Shown: positions 32,883 through 41,367 of the stretch, one piece after another
Layout: every line of letters begins with the position of its first letter
Position numbering within the stretch: position 1 is the stretch's first letter
DNA from: an uncultured Nocardiaceae bacterium
Lineage (GTDB): Bacteria; Actinomycetota; Actinomycetes; Mycobacteriales; Mycobacteriaceae
NCBI GenBank assembly: GCA_936936565.1
Contig: CAKZIX010000119.1
Location: forward strand, 1 to 64,000
DNA length: 64,000 bases
Direction of reading: 5' to 3'
The notes under the pieces: generated by a model
The model's input: the letters and a program-made list of their open reading frames with translations, nothing else
Database searches by the model: none
Told to the model about the DNA's origin: nothing
Translations under genes and position numbers: made by a program

Positions 32883-35366
32883 TCAGCCCCGCGCCATGTC
32901 GACGAATCGGCTCAGGTGCAGTTGGTGGGCGACCGTGATCGTCGCGGTGGGCCCGTTGCGGTGCTTGCCGAGGATCAGATCGGCCTCGCCGCCGCGGGGA
33001 TCGTCGCGCTCGAAGGCATCCGGGCGGTGCAGCAGGATGACCATGTCGGCGTCCTGCTCGAGCGAGCCGGACTCGCGCAGATCGCTGACCATCGGGCGCT
33101 TGTCGGTGCGCTGCTCGGGGCCACGGTTGAGCTGGCTGATCGCGACCACGGGCACCTCGAGCTCCTTGGCGAGCAGCTTGAGCGAACGGGAGAACTCGGA
33201 CACTTCCTGCTGGCGCGACTCCACTTTTTTGCCCGACGTCATCAGCTGCAGGTAGTCCACCACCACCAGCTTCAGGTCGTGGCGCTGCTTCAAACGCCGT
33301 GCCTTGGCACGGATTTCCATCATCGTGAGATTCGGTGAGTCGTCCACGAACAGTGGCGCCTCGGCGATCTCGCTCATCCGCCGGGCCAGGCGCGTCCAGT
33401 CGTCGTCGCTCATCCGGCCGGCGCGCATGTCGCCGAGCTTGATCTTGGCCTCGGCGGACAACAACCGCATGACGATTTCGGTGCGGCTCATTTCCAGCGA
33501 GAAGATCACGCTCGCCAACCCGTGCTTGACCGAGCACGACCGCATGAAATCCATGCCGAGCGTGGAGTTGTGGGTGGGCACCATGCTGCGCCCGGCCAGA
33601 TACAGGTGCGCGGGATTGTCCACCTCGACGCAGCGCACCGGCACGCTGGGCATCCGGCGCACGTCCACGATGTAGCGCGCGACCGCCCGATCGGCGGCGT
33701 ATCCGACGCGACGTTCCTTGTGCTGCAACAACTTCGACGGCAACGCGAACACGTCGTCGTCAGCGTGGAAGACCAGCTTGACCTCTTCGCCGCGGGCTTT
33801 GCGCCGGTGCACGTGATATCCGAGCCCGGCAAGCAGCTCGGACACGCTGTCGGCCATAGGTTCGTCCAGCACGATCTTGACCGCGCCGTCGGAAGTGACG
33901 GCGGCGCACATGTCGAGCAGGCCGGCCAGCAGGTCCCGGCGCTGCGCCTGTGAGGCCCGCAGGTACTGCAACGGGATGTGTTTCTTGCCGAGCACGCCCA
34001 TCGCCCGCAATCGCACGTCGACGCTGCCGACAGCCTCGCAGCAACCGCGCCGCGCGCGCAGCAACACGGCCCGCTTTCCGCATTGCGGGCAGGTGGTGGA
34101 GCTGAACTCGGTGCAGCAGATGAGGCAGTGCCGCAGCGCGCTCGTCTCGTCGGGGGCCAACTGCAGGTAGTAGCGCTCCAGCACGGTGGGCGAGGCCACC
34201 GCATCGACGTGCTCGGCCTCGATGCGCGCCACGATCTCGTGCTCGCTGCAGTTGATCTGTGCCGAGGTGGCCACGTCGCCGCCCAGCCACACGCCGAACG
34301 TGTACGGCGGCACCGGCAGTTCGGCGGTGGGTAGCTCGAGCGCTGCGGTGTTGAGCACCGCATGGTTGGGCCGGCGGTCGGTGAGCCCGCCGCGCAGCGT
34401 GCCGGAAATCTCGGCGGTGGTGCGGATTTCACTCAGCCGGGACGCCGAACGGGTCCGGGTGAGCCACTGGTGCTGCTCGTCGGCGATCACCACGGTACCG
34501 TCGGAGAACTCCACCTCGTAGCACGGCCGGTCCGCCATGACCTCGGTGGCTGCGACCACGCGGGTGGGACGGCCGTCGGCATCGAGCAGGAAGTCACCCA
34601 CCGACACCGCGCCCATGGTGGTCCACCCGGTAGGTGTGGCCAGCGGCGTATCCAGCGCCAGCGCCTTGCCGACACCGGGGCGCGCCGCGACGATGATCAT
34701 CTGCCCGGGATGCAGGCCGTTGGTGACCTCGTCGAGTTCGGCGAAGCCGGTGGGCACGCCGAGCGAGATGCCGCCGCGGCTGGCGATCGAATCGATCTCG
34801 TCCATGGTGGGCTGGAGCAGGTGCTCGAGCTGCACGAAATCCTCGGACGTGCGCCGCTCGGTGACCTCGTACAGCTCGGCCTGCGAGCGGTCCACCACGT
34901 CGGCCACGTCCTGGCCGTCGGCGCCGGCGTAGCCGTACTGGACGATGCGCGTGCCGGCCGAGACGAGCCGGCGCAGGATGGCCTTGTCGGCGACGATCTT
35001 GGCGTAGTAGCCGGCGTTCGCCGCCGTGGGCACCGTCTGGGTGAGGGTGATCAGGTAGGTGGGCCCGCCCACCCGGCGCAGCTCGCCGCGCTTCTCCAGC
35101 TCCGCGGCGACCGTGACGGGGTCCGCCGGTTCACCGCGCCCGTAGAGGTCCAGGATCGCCTCGTACACGCACTCGTGCGCAGGCCGGTAGAAATCGCCCG
35201 GGCGCAACGCCTCCAACACATCTGCGATCGCATCTTTGGACAGCAACATCCCACCGAGCACCGATTGCTCGGCAGCCATGTCGTGCGGAGGCTGACGCCC
35301 GAAGTCTTCTCCCACCGGAGGCTCTTCGGCGTAGTCCGCGTGCCCACGATCATCGACAACCGCCAA
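32883..35366 (-). CDS. dnaB: Replicative DNA helicase DnaB, with intein
   Basis: An 827-residue precursor: 234 aa of N-extein (N-terminal domain MAAEQSVLGGMLLSKDAIAD and the linker), a 366-aa intein, and 227 aa of C-extein, giving a mature helicase of 461 residues, the usual size. The intein splits the Walker A motif RPGVGK/STLG. The C-extein carries IFSLEMSR, Walker B VVVDYLQLM, and ISQLNRGPEQR (H4 region). DnaB unwinds DNA at the replication fork. Start TTG 35366 follows AAAGGAC. The gene is downstream of rplI as in mycobacteria. Confidence 0.96.
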   Translation of the reverse strand: MAVVDDRGHADYAEEPPVGEDFGRQPPHDMAAEQSVLGGMLLSKDAIADVLEALRPGDFYRPAHECVYEAILDLYGRGEPADPVTVAAELEKRGELRRVGGPTYLITLTQTVPTAANAGYYAKIVADKAILRRLVSAGTRIVQYGYAGADGQDVADVVDRSQAELYEVTERRTSEDFVQLEHLLQPTMDEIDSIASRGGISLGVPTGFAELDEVTNGLHPGQMIIVAARPGVGKALALDTPLATPTGWTTMGAVSVGDFLLDADGRPTRVVAATEVMADRPCYEVEFSDGTVVIADEQHQWLTRTRSASRLSEIRTTAEISGTLRGGLTDRRPNHAVLNTAALELPTAELPVPPYTFGVWLGGDVATSAQINCSEHEIVARIEAEHVDAVASPTVLERYYLQLAPDETSALRHCLICCTEFSSTTCPQCGKRAVLLRARRGCCEAVGSVDVRLRAMGVLGKKHIPLQYLRASQAQRRDLLAGLLDMCAAVTSDGAVKIVLDEPMADSVSELLAGLGYHVHRRKARGEEVKLVFHADDDVFALPSKLLQHKERRVGYAADRAVARYIVDVRRMPSVPVRCVEVDNPAHLYLAGRSMVPTHNSTLGMDFMRSCSVKHGLASVIFSLEMSRTEIVMRLLSAEAKIKLGDMRAGRMSDDDWTRLARRMSEIAEAPLFVDDSPNLTMMEIRAKARRLKQRHDLKLVVVDYLQLMTSGKKVESRQQEVSEFSRSLKLLAKELEVPVVAISQLNRGPEQRTDKRPMVSDLRESGSLEQDADMVILLHRPDAFERDDPRGGEADLILGKHRNGPTATITVAHQLHLSRFVDMARG
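33567..34664 (-). mobile_element. Class 3 intein in DnaB (P-loop site) with degenerate LAGLIDADG domain
   Basis: The 366-residue intein begins ALALDTPLATPTGW with Ala1 and ends MVPTHN before Ser+1. The WCT triplet of class 3 inteins is present: W67 (block B, EQHQWLT), C345 (block F, VRCVEVDN) and T364 (block G, PTHN). The homing-endonuclease motifs appear dead: motif 1 reads FGVWLGGD (123-130) where LGxWLGDG is expected and motif 2 reads LAGLLDMCA (246-254), with Cys253 at the catalytic Asp position. A CxxC...CxxC zinc-ribbon-like insert (C180, C183/184, C192, C195) lies between them. Confidence 0.9.
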
Positions 35367-35533
35367 CTCGACCGTCCTTTCGCCACACTAGGTGCCGCCC
35401 CGCCCGGCCTAACGTTTACTCCTGACCACCGACAATTCCCGCCACACGGTCGATGCTCGAAAGACGCTCGCACGAACTTAAGGTGCAAATCTCGGGGGAC
35501 AAAATGCAGTTGTTGATAAATCTGGGGATGGCC

Positions 35534-35586
35534 TGTGGACAGGTTGGGGAAGCCGTGTGCACCGGGTGGGGACAACCTGGGGACAA
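35534..35586 (+). promoter_or_regulatory. DnaA-box-like cluster upstream of dnaB
   Basis: TGTGGACAG (35534-35542), TGGGGACAA (35567-35575) and TGGGGACAA (35578-35586) each differ by one base from TGTGGACAA, the complement of the actinobacterial DnaA box TTGTCCACA. The last two form an 11-bp direct repeat (TGGGGACAACC twice). Binding is inferred, not shown. Confidence 0.4.
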
Positions 35587-35888
35587 CCCAATGTCACTCG
35601 GCCATAGGTCCAGGCAGACGCGCGATCTGCCTGTTCATGGGGTGTGGATGAATGAAATTTCGGCGTGTCGCAAAAGTTGCCAACTCGGGCGTGTTGGGTA
35701 AACAGCGCGTGGCGTGCAATATGATGTGCGTCACAAGTCAATCGGTTTGTTTTATTCCGCAGACGCGCACCCCAAGATCGATTCTGAACGTTTGCCAGAA
35801 ACGTCGTCTAGGGGCCACCCGAGGGTGTGCGCGACCGCTGGACGGCTGCGCCGGCGCCGGAGCCTGCGTGTCCGGCTCGGAAACGACA

Positions 35889-35920
35889 CGAGCCCCGGAC
35901 GACAGCGCGTCCGGGGCTCG
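35889..35920 (-). terminator. Terminator after rplI
   Basis: CGAGCCCCGGACG and CGTCCGGGGCTCG pair perfectly over 13 bp with a 6-base loop (ACAGCG), 10 bases beyond the rplI stop codon. It closes the rpsF-ssb-rpsR-rplI operon. Confidence 0.85.
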
Positions 35921-35930
35921 GTGCCCGATG

Positions 35931-36386
35931 TCAGCTGGCGGCGACGTTCAGGTTGAACTTCGCGGCCACGTCGGGGTGCAGCTGCACGATCACCTGGTGC
36001 TTGCCGGTGGTCTTGATGTGCGACTTGGGCAGCTCGATGCTGCGCTTGTCGACAACCGGGCCACCGGCCGACTTGATGGCCGCGGCCACGTCCGACTGGG
36101 TGACCGAACCGAAGAGCTTGCCGGAATCGCCGGCCGTCTTGACCGTGACGGTGACCGCCTCGAGGCCCTCGATGGCCTGCTTCAGCTCGTTGGCGTGCTC
36201 GAGGTTGCGCACCTTGCGCGCGTCCTGCGCGCGACGGATGCCGTCGACCTGCTTCTGCGCGCCGCGGGTGGCCACGATGGCCAGGCCGCGCGGCAGCAGG
36301 AAGTTGCGGCCGTAGCCGTCCTTGACTTCCACGGTGTCGCCAGGCGCGCCGAGGTTGTCGACGTCAGCGGTGAGAATGAGCTTCAT
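35931..36386 (-). CDS. rplI: 50S ribosomal protein bL9
   Basis: 151 residues. MKLILTADVDNLGAPGDTVE and VKDGYGRNFLLPRGLAIVAT are the conserved N-domain; a central helix leads to the C-domain (GKLFGSVTQSDVAAAIKSAG, VDKRSIELPKSHIKTTGKHQ). Binds 23S rRNA. Last gene of the rpsF-ssb-rpsR-rplI operon, 15 bases after rpsR. Confidence 0.97.
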   Translation of the reverse strand: MKLILTADVDNLGAPGDTVEVKDGYGRNFLLPRGLAIVATRGAQKQVDGIRRAQDARKVRNLEHANELKQAIEGLEAVTVTVKTAGDSGKLFGSVTQSDVAAAIKSAGGPVVDKRSIELPKSHIKTTGKHQVIVQLHPDVAAKFNLNVAAS

Positions 36387-36400
36387 GTGTCGTTCCCTCC

Positions 36401-36646
36401 TCAGCGTCCGGTGGTGACGTAGGGCAGCAACGCAACCTCACGCGAGTTCTTCACCGCGATGGCGATGTCGCGCTGGTGCTGCACGCAGTTACCGGTGACC
36501 CGGCGGGCCCGGATCTTGCCGCGATCGCTGATGAACTTGCGCAGCAGCGTCGTGTCTTTGTAATCGATGGCGGTCGGGTTCTTGTCCTTGCAGAAGGCGC
36601 AGGGCTTCTTCTTCTGCACCTTCTCGCGCAGTGGTGCCTTGGGCAT
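36401..36646 (-). CDS. rpsR: 30S ribosomal protein bS18, zinc-binding (C+) form
   Basis: 81 residues including DYKDTTLLRKFISDRGKIRA and RRVTGNCVQHQRDIAIAVK, diagnostic of S18. KPCAFCKDK supplies a CxxC and another Cys follows in GNCVQ, so this is the Zn-type version (RpsR1 in mycobacteria); a Zn-free paralogue often exists elsewhere under Zur control. Confidence 0.96.
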   Translation of the reverse strand: MPKAPLREKVQKKKPCAFCKDKNPTAIDYKDTTLLRKFISDRGKIRARRVTGNCVQHQRDIAIAVKNSREVALLPYVTTGR

Positions 36647-36668
36647 CGGTGTTCTCCAAAAGTGTTGT

Positions 36669-37181
36669 CTAGAAAGGTGGTTCGTCGTCCACCCGGGAGC
36701 TGTAGCCGCCGCCACCAGCCGGTGGCGCGCTGCCCCACGGGTCGTCCGCGGGTGCCTGTCGGGAAGCGGGTGCACTCGAGAAGCCGGCGTTTCCGGAACC
36801 GCCGGAACCGCCGCCACGGCTGGCCTTGTTGACCTTCGCCGTCGCGTACCGCAGCGAGGGGCCGATCTCGTCGACCTCCAGTTCCACCACGGTGCGCTTC
36901 TCGCCCTCGCGCGTCTCGTACGAGCGCTGCTTGAGCCGGCCGGACACGATCACCCGCGAGCCTCGCGTGAGGCTTTCGGCCACGTTCTCCGCCGCCTCGC
37001 GCCAGATGTTGCAGCGCAAGAACAGGGCCTCGCCGTCTTTCCATTCATTGGTATTACGGTCGAAGGTCCGCGGGGTGGAAGCCACCGTGAAGTTGGCTAC
37101 CGCCGCACCCGCCGGGGTGAAACGCAGCTCCGGGTCTGCCGTCAGGTTTCCGATGACGGTGATGACCGTGTCGCCTGCCAT
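36669..37181 (-). CDS. ssb: Single-stranded DNA-binding protein
   Basis: A 170-residue SSB: OB-fold from MAGDTVITVIGNLTADPELR through RGSRVIVSGRLKQRSYE, then a Gly-rich disordered tail and the acidic tip VDDEPPF that recruits partners. ATG 37181 has GGAAAGG 6 nt before it; an in-frame TTG lies two codons upstream. Essential in replication and repair. Confidence 0.97.
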   Translation of the reverse strand: MAGDTVITVIGNLTADPELRFTPAGAAVANFTVASTPRTFDRNTNEWKDGEALFLRCNIWREAAENVAESLTRGSRVIVSGRLKQRSYETREGEKRTVVELEVDEIGPSLRYATAKVNKASRGGGSGGSGNAGFSSAPASRQAPADDPWGSAPPAGGGGYSSRVDDEPPF

Positions 37182-37247
37182 GTGCAACCTTTCCGAAGGG
37201 AGTCTTTCGTCGGTTCAGAGCCTAGGCCCAGATCCCGACAGGAAAGC

Positions 37248-37538
37248 TCACTTCTTGTCGTTACGCAGCACCTTGGTACGCAGGACGGACTCGTTCAGGC
37301 CGAGCTGACGGTCGAGCTCGCTGACCGTGGCCGGCTCGGCCGAGATGTCGATGACGGCGTAGATGCCCTCGGAATGCTTGGCGATCTCGTAGGCAAGACG
37401 ACGCTTGCCCCAGATGTCGACCTTGTCGACCTTGCCACCATCCTGGCGCACCACATTGAGGAACGTTTCCAGAGACGGGGCGACGGTACGCTCGTCCAGA
37501 CTGGGATCGAGAATGACCATCAGTTCATATTTACGCAC
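37248..37538 (-). CDS. rpsF: 30S ribosomal protein bS6
   Basis: 96 residues, MRKYELMVILDPSLDERTVA and KRRLAYEIAKHSEGIYAVID, standard S6. GTG start at 37538 behind AGGAGGTGATGAGG. First gene of the operon; a duplicated 53-bp block lies upstream in the promoter region. Confidence 0.97.
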   Translation of the reverse strand: MRKYELMVILDPSLDERTVAPSLETFLNVVRQDGGKVDKVDIWGKRRLAYEIAKHSEGIYAVIDISAEPATVSELDRQLGLNESVLRTKVLRNDKK

Positions 37539-37876
37539 GGGACCTCATCACCTCCTATGGACTGTGAACGGCTACGGACTTTCCGCAGCAGGAGGGTCCT
37601 GTCGCTCTCGACACAGGCGTCGAGCAACCTTGCAAGAGTACAGCAGGGCCATCCGACCTGCGAAATCGCCGAATCCCGCCAGGCCGCGCGCGATATCAGC
37701 CCGCGCGCGGTGATGTAGTGGACGTACCGCGGAACATCCCGCGACGCAGGAGCGGGGCTGTTCAGCGGTGTCGCACGCGCGGAGCCTGCGAAGCGCGTAA
37801 TCGAATACCGGGACGTACCGCGGAACATCCCGCGACGCAGGAGCGGGGCTGTTCAGCGGTGTCCTAGGCTTGGCGC
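37539..37876. other. Divergent promoter region of rpsF and the GT87 gene
   Basis: About 340 bases between two divergent genes. The half nearest GT87 consists largely of the 53-bp direct repeat; no ORF is supported. CCGCGGAACATCCCGCG within each repeat could form part of a promoter or regulator site. Confidence 0.6.
37720..37863. repeat. 53-bp perfect direct repeat
   Basis: The 53 bases at 37720-37772 (beginning GGACGTACCGCGGAACATCC and ending TTCAGCGGTGTC) recur without change at 37811-37863. The 38-base spacer gives a 91-base period. The repeat lies upstream of rpsF and its second copy ends 13 bases before the GT87 start. A recent duplication of a promoter segment is the simplest reading. 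Confidence 0.95.
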
Positions 37877-39229
37877 ATGCGCCGCACCGGACCGTCGACG
37901 ACGATCGTCGCCGTGGTGGTACTGCTGTGCGGGCTGACCTTGTCGCTGGGCTATCTCAACAAGGCGCGCTGCGCGGGATCGCCGTACGACGACAATGGGC
38001 GCTCGCTGGTGTTCGACACCATCAAGGACAGCGACGTCTGCTACTCCGACATCCAGTTCCTGTGGCTCGGCCGCGACATCGACAAGCACGTCTTTCCGTA
38101 CGTGGACGGCGGCATCACCCCGGACGGGCTGCTCACCGGCGGCTCGGTGGAATACCCGGTGCTGTCGGGGGCGCTGATGTGGCTGGGCGCCATCGGCGCG
38201 CACACCGACGCGCAGTTCCTGTTCAACAGCGCACTGTTGCTGGCCCCGTTCGCGTTGCTCACCGCGTGGATGCTGGGCCGCTTGTCCGGCCGGTACGCCC
38301 TGTTGTGGTCGATCGGGCCGCCGCTGGTGCTCTATGCCTTCCACAACTGGGAACTCCCGGTGGTCTTCACCGCCGTCGCTGCCGTCTATGTCGTTACCCG
38401 ACAACGCTTTTCGTTGCGCACGCGAGCGGTGGTGGCGGCCGTGCTGCTCGGCCTCGGGTTCTGTTTGAAGCTGTATCCCGGCGTCTTCGTCTTGCCGCTG
38501 GCGTTGTACGTGCTGGCCAAGGGCCGCGACGAGATCGGGCGCTACGACGTGCGCGGCGCGCTCGCCGTGATCGGCTCGGCGGTGGCCACCGTCGTGGCGG
38601 TCAACCTGCCGTTCGCGATCGCCGGCTACACCGGGTGGCTGGCCTCGTTCACCTTCCAGCAGCAACGCCGCGCCGACATCACCACCAACACCATCTGGTA
38701 CTGGGGCCTGCGCCCGCTGTTCCTTCACGACGAGCCTGGCGAGAACGCATTCCAGACACTGGTTTCCATCGCTTCGCCGACATTGATCCTGGGCTCGTTC
38801 GCGCTCGCGCTGTGGCTCGGCTGGAAGCGCTACCACGCCACCGAAAGCTATCCGTGGATCAACGTCAGCGCCGCGATGCTGTGTGGATTCCTCTTGTTCC
38901 ACAAAGTGCATTCGCCGCAGTACACACTGTGGTTGATCCCGTTCCTGGTGTTGCTCAGCGTGCCCTGGTCGACCATCGCGGCATACCTGGTAGCCGACGC
39001 CGCCGTCGGCATCGGCGTGTTTCGCTACTTCTACGCGCTCGCGATCGACCAGGACGTCGAGCTCGCCCAAGGCGTGGTGCAGTTCGGCGTGTGGGGACGC
39101 GCGGTCCTGCTCGCCTGGCTCTTCTTCGCGTTCCTGCGCGCGCCGCTGCGGGTACCGCTCGACGATTCCGAACCCACAGCCGTCGCTTCGTCCGGCAAGC
39201 TCGTCGGGTCGGCGCCCGCACCCGCCTGA
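37877..39229 (+). CDS. GT87-family glycosyltransferase-like polytopic membrane protein, copy 1
   Basis: A 450-residue protein with about ten helices. GGSVEYPVLSGALMWLGA near the first extracytoplasmic loop, GLGFCLKLYPGVFVLPLAL and HKVHSPQYTLWLIPFLVLL are the conserved GT87 segments (polyprenyl-phosphomannose-dependent alpha-mannosyltransferases of the mycobacterial Rv0051 type). It probably works on the outer face of the membrane in envelope glycan or lipoglycan assembly. A paralogue lies at 55040-56608, so two copies flank the TerD island. Confidence 0.85.
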   Translation: MRRTGPSTTIVAVVVLLCGLTLSLGYLNKARCAGSPYDDNGRSLVFDTIKDSDVCYSDIQFLWLGRDIDKHVFPYVDGGITPDGLLTGGSVEYPVLSGALMWLGAIGAHTDAQFLFNSALLLAPFALLTAWMLGRLSGRYALLWSIGPPLVLYAFHNWELPVVFTAVAAVYVVTRQRFSLRTRAVVAAVLLGLGFCLKLYPGVFVLPLALYVLAKGRDEIGRYDVRGALAVIGSAVATVVAVNLPFAIAGYTGWLASFTFQQQRRADITTNTIWYWGLRPLFLHDEPGENAFQTLVSIASPTLILGSFALALWLGWKRYHATESYPWINVSAAMLCGFLLFHKVHSPQYTLWLIPFLVLLSVPWSTIAAYLVADAAVGIGVFRYFYALAIDQDVELAQGVVQFGVWGRAVLLAWLFFAFLRAPLRVPLDDSEPTAVASSGKLVGSAPAPA

Positions 39230-39390
39230 GCCGAAGTTACCGGGTCCGTTGCGTTTCGGGCAGCGCCTGCCGCGTTCTGCGCCCAGACCCCGGCTTCGCG
39301 CCCGACCTCGTGCTTCGCGCCCCCCAATTCCGGGCGCAACTGACAGGCAGGCGCAAACGGCGAAGCAAGCCCAGGAACCACGAAAACGAC

Positions 39391-39420
39391 TGTGGGCCCG
39401 GCCTTTCGGCCGAGCCCACA
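39391..39420. terminator. Hairpin terminator
   Basis: TGTGGGCCCGGCC and GGCCGAGCCCACA pair over about 13 bp with one mismatch around a TTTC loop. It lies between the GT87 gene and the convergent 28-aa mini-gene. Confidence 0.7.
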
Positions 39421-39431
39421 CTGTTGGTCGT

Positions 39432-39518
39432 CTACGCCGGGGGCGGCGGAGGCGGCGGTGGCGCAAACGGGTTGGGCGAGTAATACGCCCAGCCCTGGAA
39501 GCCGAGTCCCCACACCAT
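39432..39518 (-). CDS. 28-aa Trp/Pro-rich small protein
   Basis: MVWGLGFQGWAYYSPNP then FAPPPPPPPPA, starting at ATG 39518 behind GAGGAG (7-8 nt) and followed at once by a strong hairpin terminator. The complete transcription and translation signals for so short an ORF make it a credible gene. The aromatic N-terminus and polyproline tail recall nothing I can name. Confidence 0.6.
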   Translation of the reverse strand: MVWGLGFQGWAYYSPNPFAPPPPPPPPA

Positions 39519-39627
39519 GTGCTGTGCTCCTCGATTGATCGTGTGTGATCCCCGACACGTCAATCAAGAATACGTCAGCGCCGCCCCGCCGGTTCGATCG
39601 TTTTCCCGTCAGTTTCTCCGGCACCGG

Positions 39628-40701
39628 TTACACGGTGGCCGGCACCTGCTCGTCGTCGTTGCGCATCTCGCGACGGTTGCGCAGCACGCTGCTCACGTAC
39701 GCCGCACCGATCAGCGCGACGCCCGTGAGGCCGGTGACGAGCTCGGGCACGTGGATGGTGCCGACAGTGATCAACAGGATCACCGCCAGCGCACCGATGG
39801 CCCAGTGCGCGCCGTGCTCGAGGAAGACGTACTCGTTGAGCGTGCCCCGGCGGACCAGGTACACCGTGATCGACCGGACGAACATCGCGCCGATGAAGCC
39901 GAGACCCAGGGCGATGATGATCGGGTCCGCGGTGATGGCGAAGGCGCCGATGACGCCGTCGAAGGAGAACGTCGCGTCGAGCACCTCGAGGTAGAGGAAC
40001 AGGAAGAAGCCGGCCTTACCCGTCGCCTTCACGGCGGCCGAAGGACCCTGGTGATCTTCGGGATGGAACATCGAGCCCAGGCCGTCCACCGCGATGTAGG
40101 TGATCAGGCCCAACAGGCCGGCGAACAGCACGGTGGCACGATTGTCCGGCTCGGCCAGGAACTCGGTGGCCAGAATCAGCGCGACACCGGCGACGACGAC
40201 GGAGAGCTGGTCGAGCTTGCCGGCGCGGGCCAGCGGCCGCTCGATCCACGACAACCAGGTGATGTCGCGTTCCTCGAAAATGAAGTTCAGGAACAGCACC
40301 AGCAGGAACATGCCACCGAAGGCGGCGATCTGCGGGTGCGCAGCGGTGAGCAGTGATTCGTAGCTCTCCTGGCCCGAGCCCTCGGGCGGCGGGTTCAGCG
40401 CCAAATCGAATGCGCGCACCGGATCCAGGCCCGCGGTGATCCACACGATCGCCAGCGGGAAGATCAGGCGCATACCGAACACGGCGATCAAGATGCCGAC
40501 CGTCAAGAAGATGCGCTGCCAGAACGCGCTCATGCGCTCGAGGACCGTCGCGTTGATGACGGCGTTGTCGAACGACAGCGACACCTCGAGAATGCCGAGG
40601 ATGGCGCACAACGCCAGCGCGGTGAGCCCGCCGTACAGATACGCCACGACCAGCGAGATGACGGTGACCCCGATGGACCAGCCGAAGATGCGCATAACCA
40701 C
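39628..40701 (-). CDS. TerC/DUF475-family membrane protein
   Basis: A 357-residue protein with nine or so helices. Acidic motifs inside helices, EVSLSFDNAVINATVLERM (about residues 39-57) and LEVLDATFSFDGVIGAF (about 237-253), are the paired TerC/DUF475 signatures that may bind metal. The family occurs with TerD proteins and is thought to form a membrane-linked metal-sensing complex. The start is GTG 40701 (AAAGGG 9 nt upstream) or ATG 40695. It follows terD on the same strand. Confidence 0.9.
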   Translation of the reverse strand: MVMRIFGWSIGVTVISLVVAYLYGGLTALALCAILGILEVSLSFDNAVINATVLERMSAFWQRIFLTVGILIAVFGMRLIFPLAIVWITAGLDPVRAFDLALNPPPEGSGQESYESLLTAAHPQIAAFGGMFLLVLFLNFIFEERDITWLSWIERPLARAGKLDQLSVVVAGVALILATEFLAEPDNRATVLFAGLLGLITYIAVDGLGSMFHPEDHQGPSAAVKATGKAGFFLFLYLEVLDATFSFDGVIGAFAITADPIIIALGLGFIGAMFVRSITVYLVRRGTLNEYVFLEHGAHWAIGALAVILLITVGTIHVPELVTGLTGVALIGAAYVSSVLRNRREMRNDDEQVPATV

Positions 40702-40788
40702 GGAGCGTGGCCCTTTCTCTATGTTGTGAGCATGGAGAATGCCTAGACCCCGATGTGGGATCTAGGCATTCGTCGAAATGCCGGGGAC

Positions 40789-41367
40789 TCAGCCGACTGC
40801 GACACCGAAGTCCGTGGCGATGCCCTTCAGACCCGAAGCGTAGCCCTGGCCGACGGCGCGGAACTTCCACTCGGCACCGTTGCGGTACAGCTCACCGAAC
40901 ACCATCGCGGTCTCGGTGGAGGCGTCCTCGGACAGGTCGTAGCGGGCCAGCTCGCTGCCGTCGCCGCGGTTGACGATGCGGATGTAGGCGTTGCGGACCT
41001 GACCGAACGACTGGCTGCGGTTCTCGGCGTCGTAGATCGAGACCGGGAAGACGACGGCGTCGATGTTCGGCGGCACGGCGGCCAGGTCGACGTTGATGAC
41101 CTCGTCGTCGCCTTCGCCCTCACCGGTGGTGTTGTCGCCGGTGTGCTCGATAGCGCCCTCGGGCGAGCGCGGGTTGTTGTAGAACACGAAGTGCTTGTCC
41201 GAAACGACCTTCTTGTCGGTGCCGACGGCGATGGCGCTCGCGTCCAGGTCGAACTCGGTACCGGTGGTGGTGCGGACGTCCCAGCCGAGGCCGACCGCCA
41301 CGGCCGTGAGGTTCGGCGCGGCCTTCGTCAGCGAAACATTGCCGCCCTTGCTCAAGCTGACACCCAT
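40789..41367 (-). CDS. terD: TerD-family calcium-binding stress protein
   Basis: A 192-residue canonical TerD: MGVSLSKGGNVSLTK opening, VGLGWDVRTTTGTEFDLDAS with the metal-binding DLDAS, GDNTTGEGEGDDEVINVDL with the acidic loop, and WKFRAVGQGYASGL at the C-terminus. TerD proteins bind Ca2+ and contribute to tellurite, phage and envelope-stress resistance. Ribosome binding site AAGGGA. With the DUF475 gene downstream it forms a two-gene operon. Confidence 0.95.
   Translation of the reverse strand: MGVSLSKGGNVSLTKAAPNLTAVAVGLGWDVRTTTGTEFDLDASAIAVGTDKKVVSDKHFVFYNNPRSPEGAIEHTGDNTTGEGEGDDEVINVDLAAVPPNIDAVVFPVSIYDAENRSQSFGQVRNAYIRIVNRGDGSELARYDLSEDASTETAMVFGELYRNGAEWKFRAVGQGYASGLKGIATDFGVAVG

Larger units (their letters stand above)
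35367..35930. other. dnaB upstream region
   Basis: About 560 bases between dnaB and rplI without a supported gene. It holds a cluster of DnaA-box-like nonamers (35534-35586, listed separately), an AT-richer stretch near 35710-35760, and the rplI terminator at 35889-35920. ORFs here have no ribosome binding sites. Confidence 0.6.

Noticed and set aside
35453..35701. 82-codon plus-strand ORF upstream of dnaB
   Set aside because: Codon use is unlike neighbouring genes, there is no ribosome binding site, and it covers the DnaA-box-like repeats; judged non-coding.
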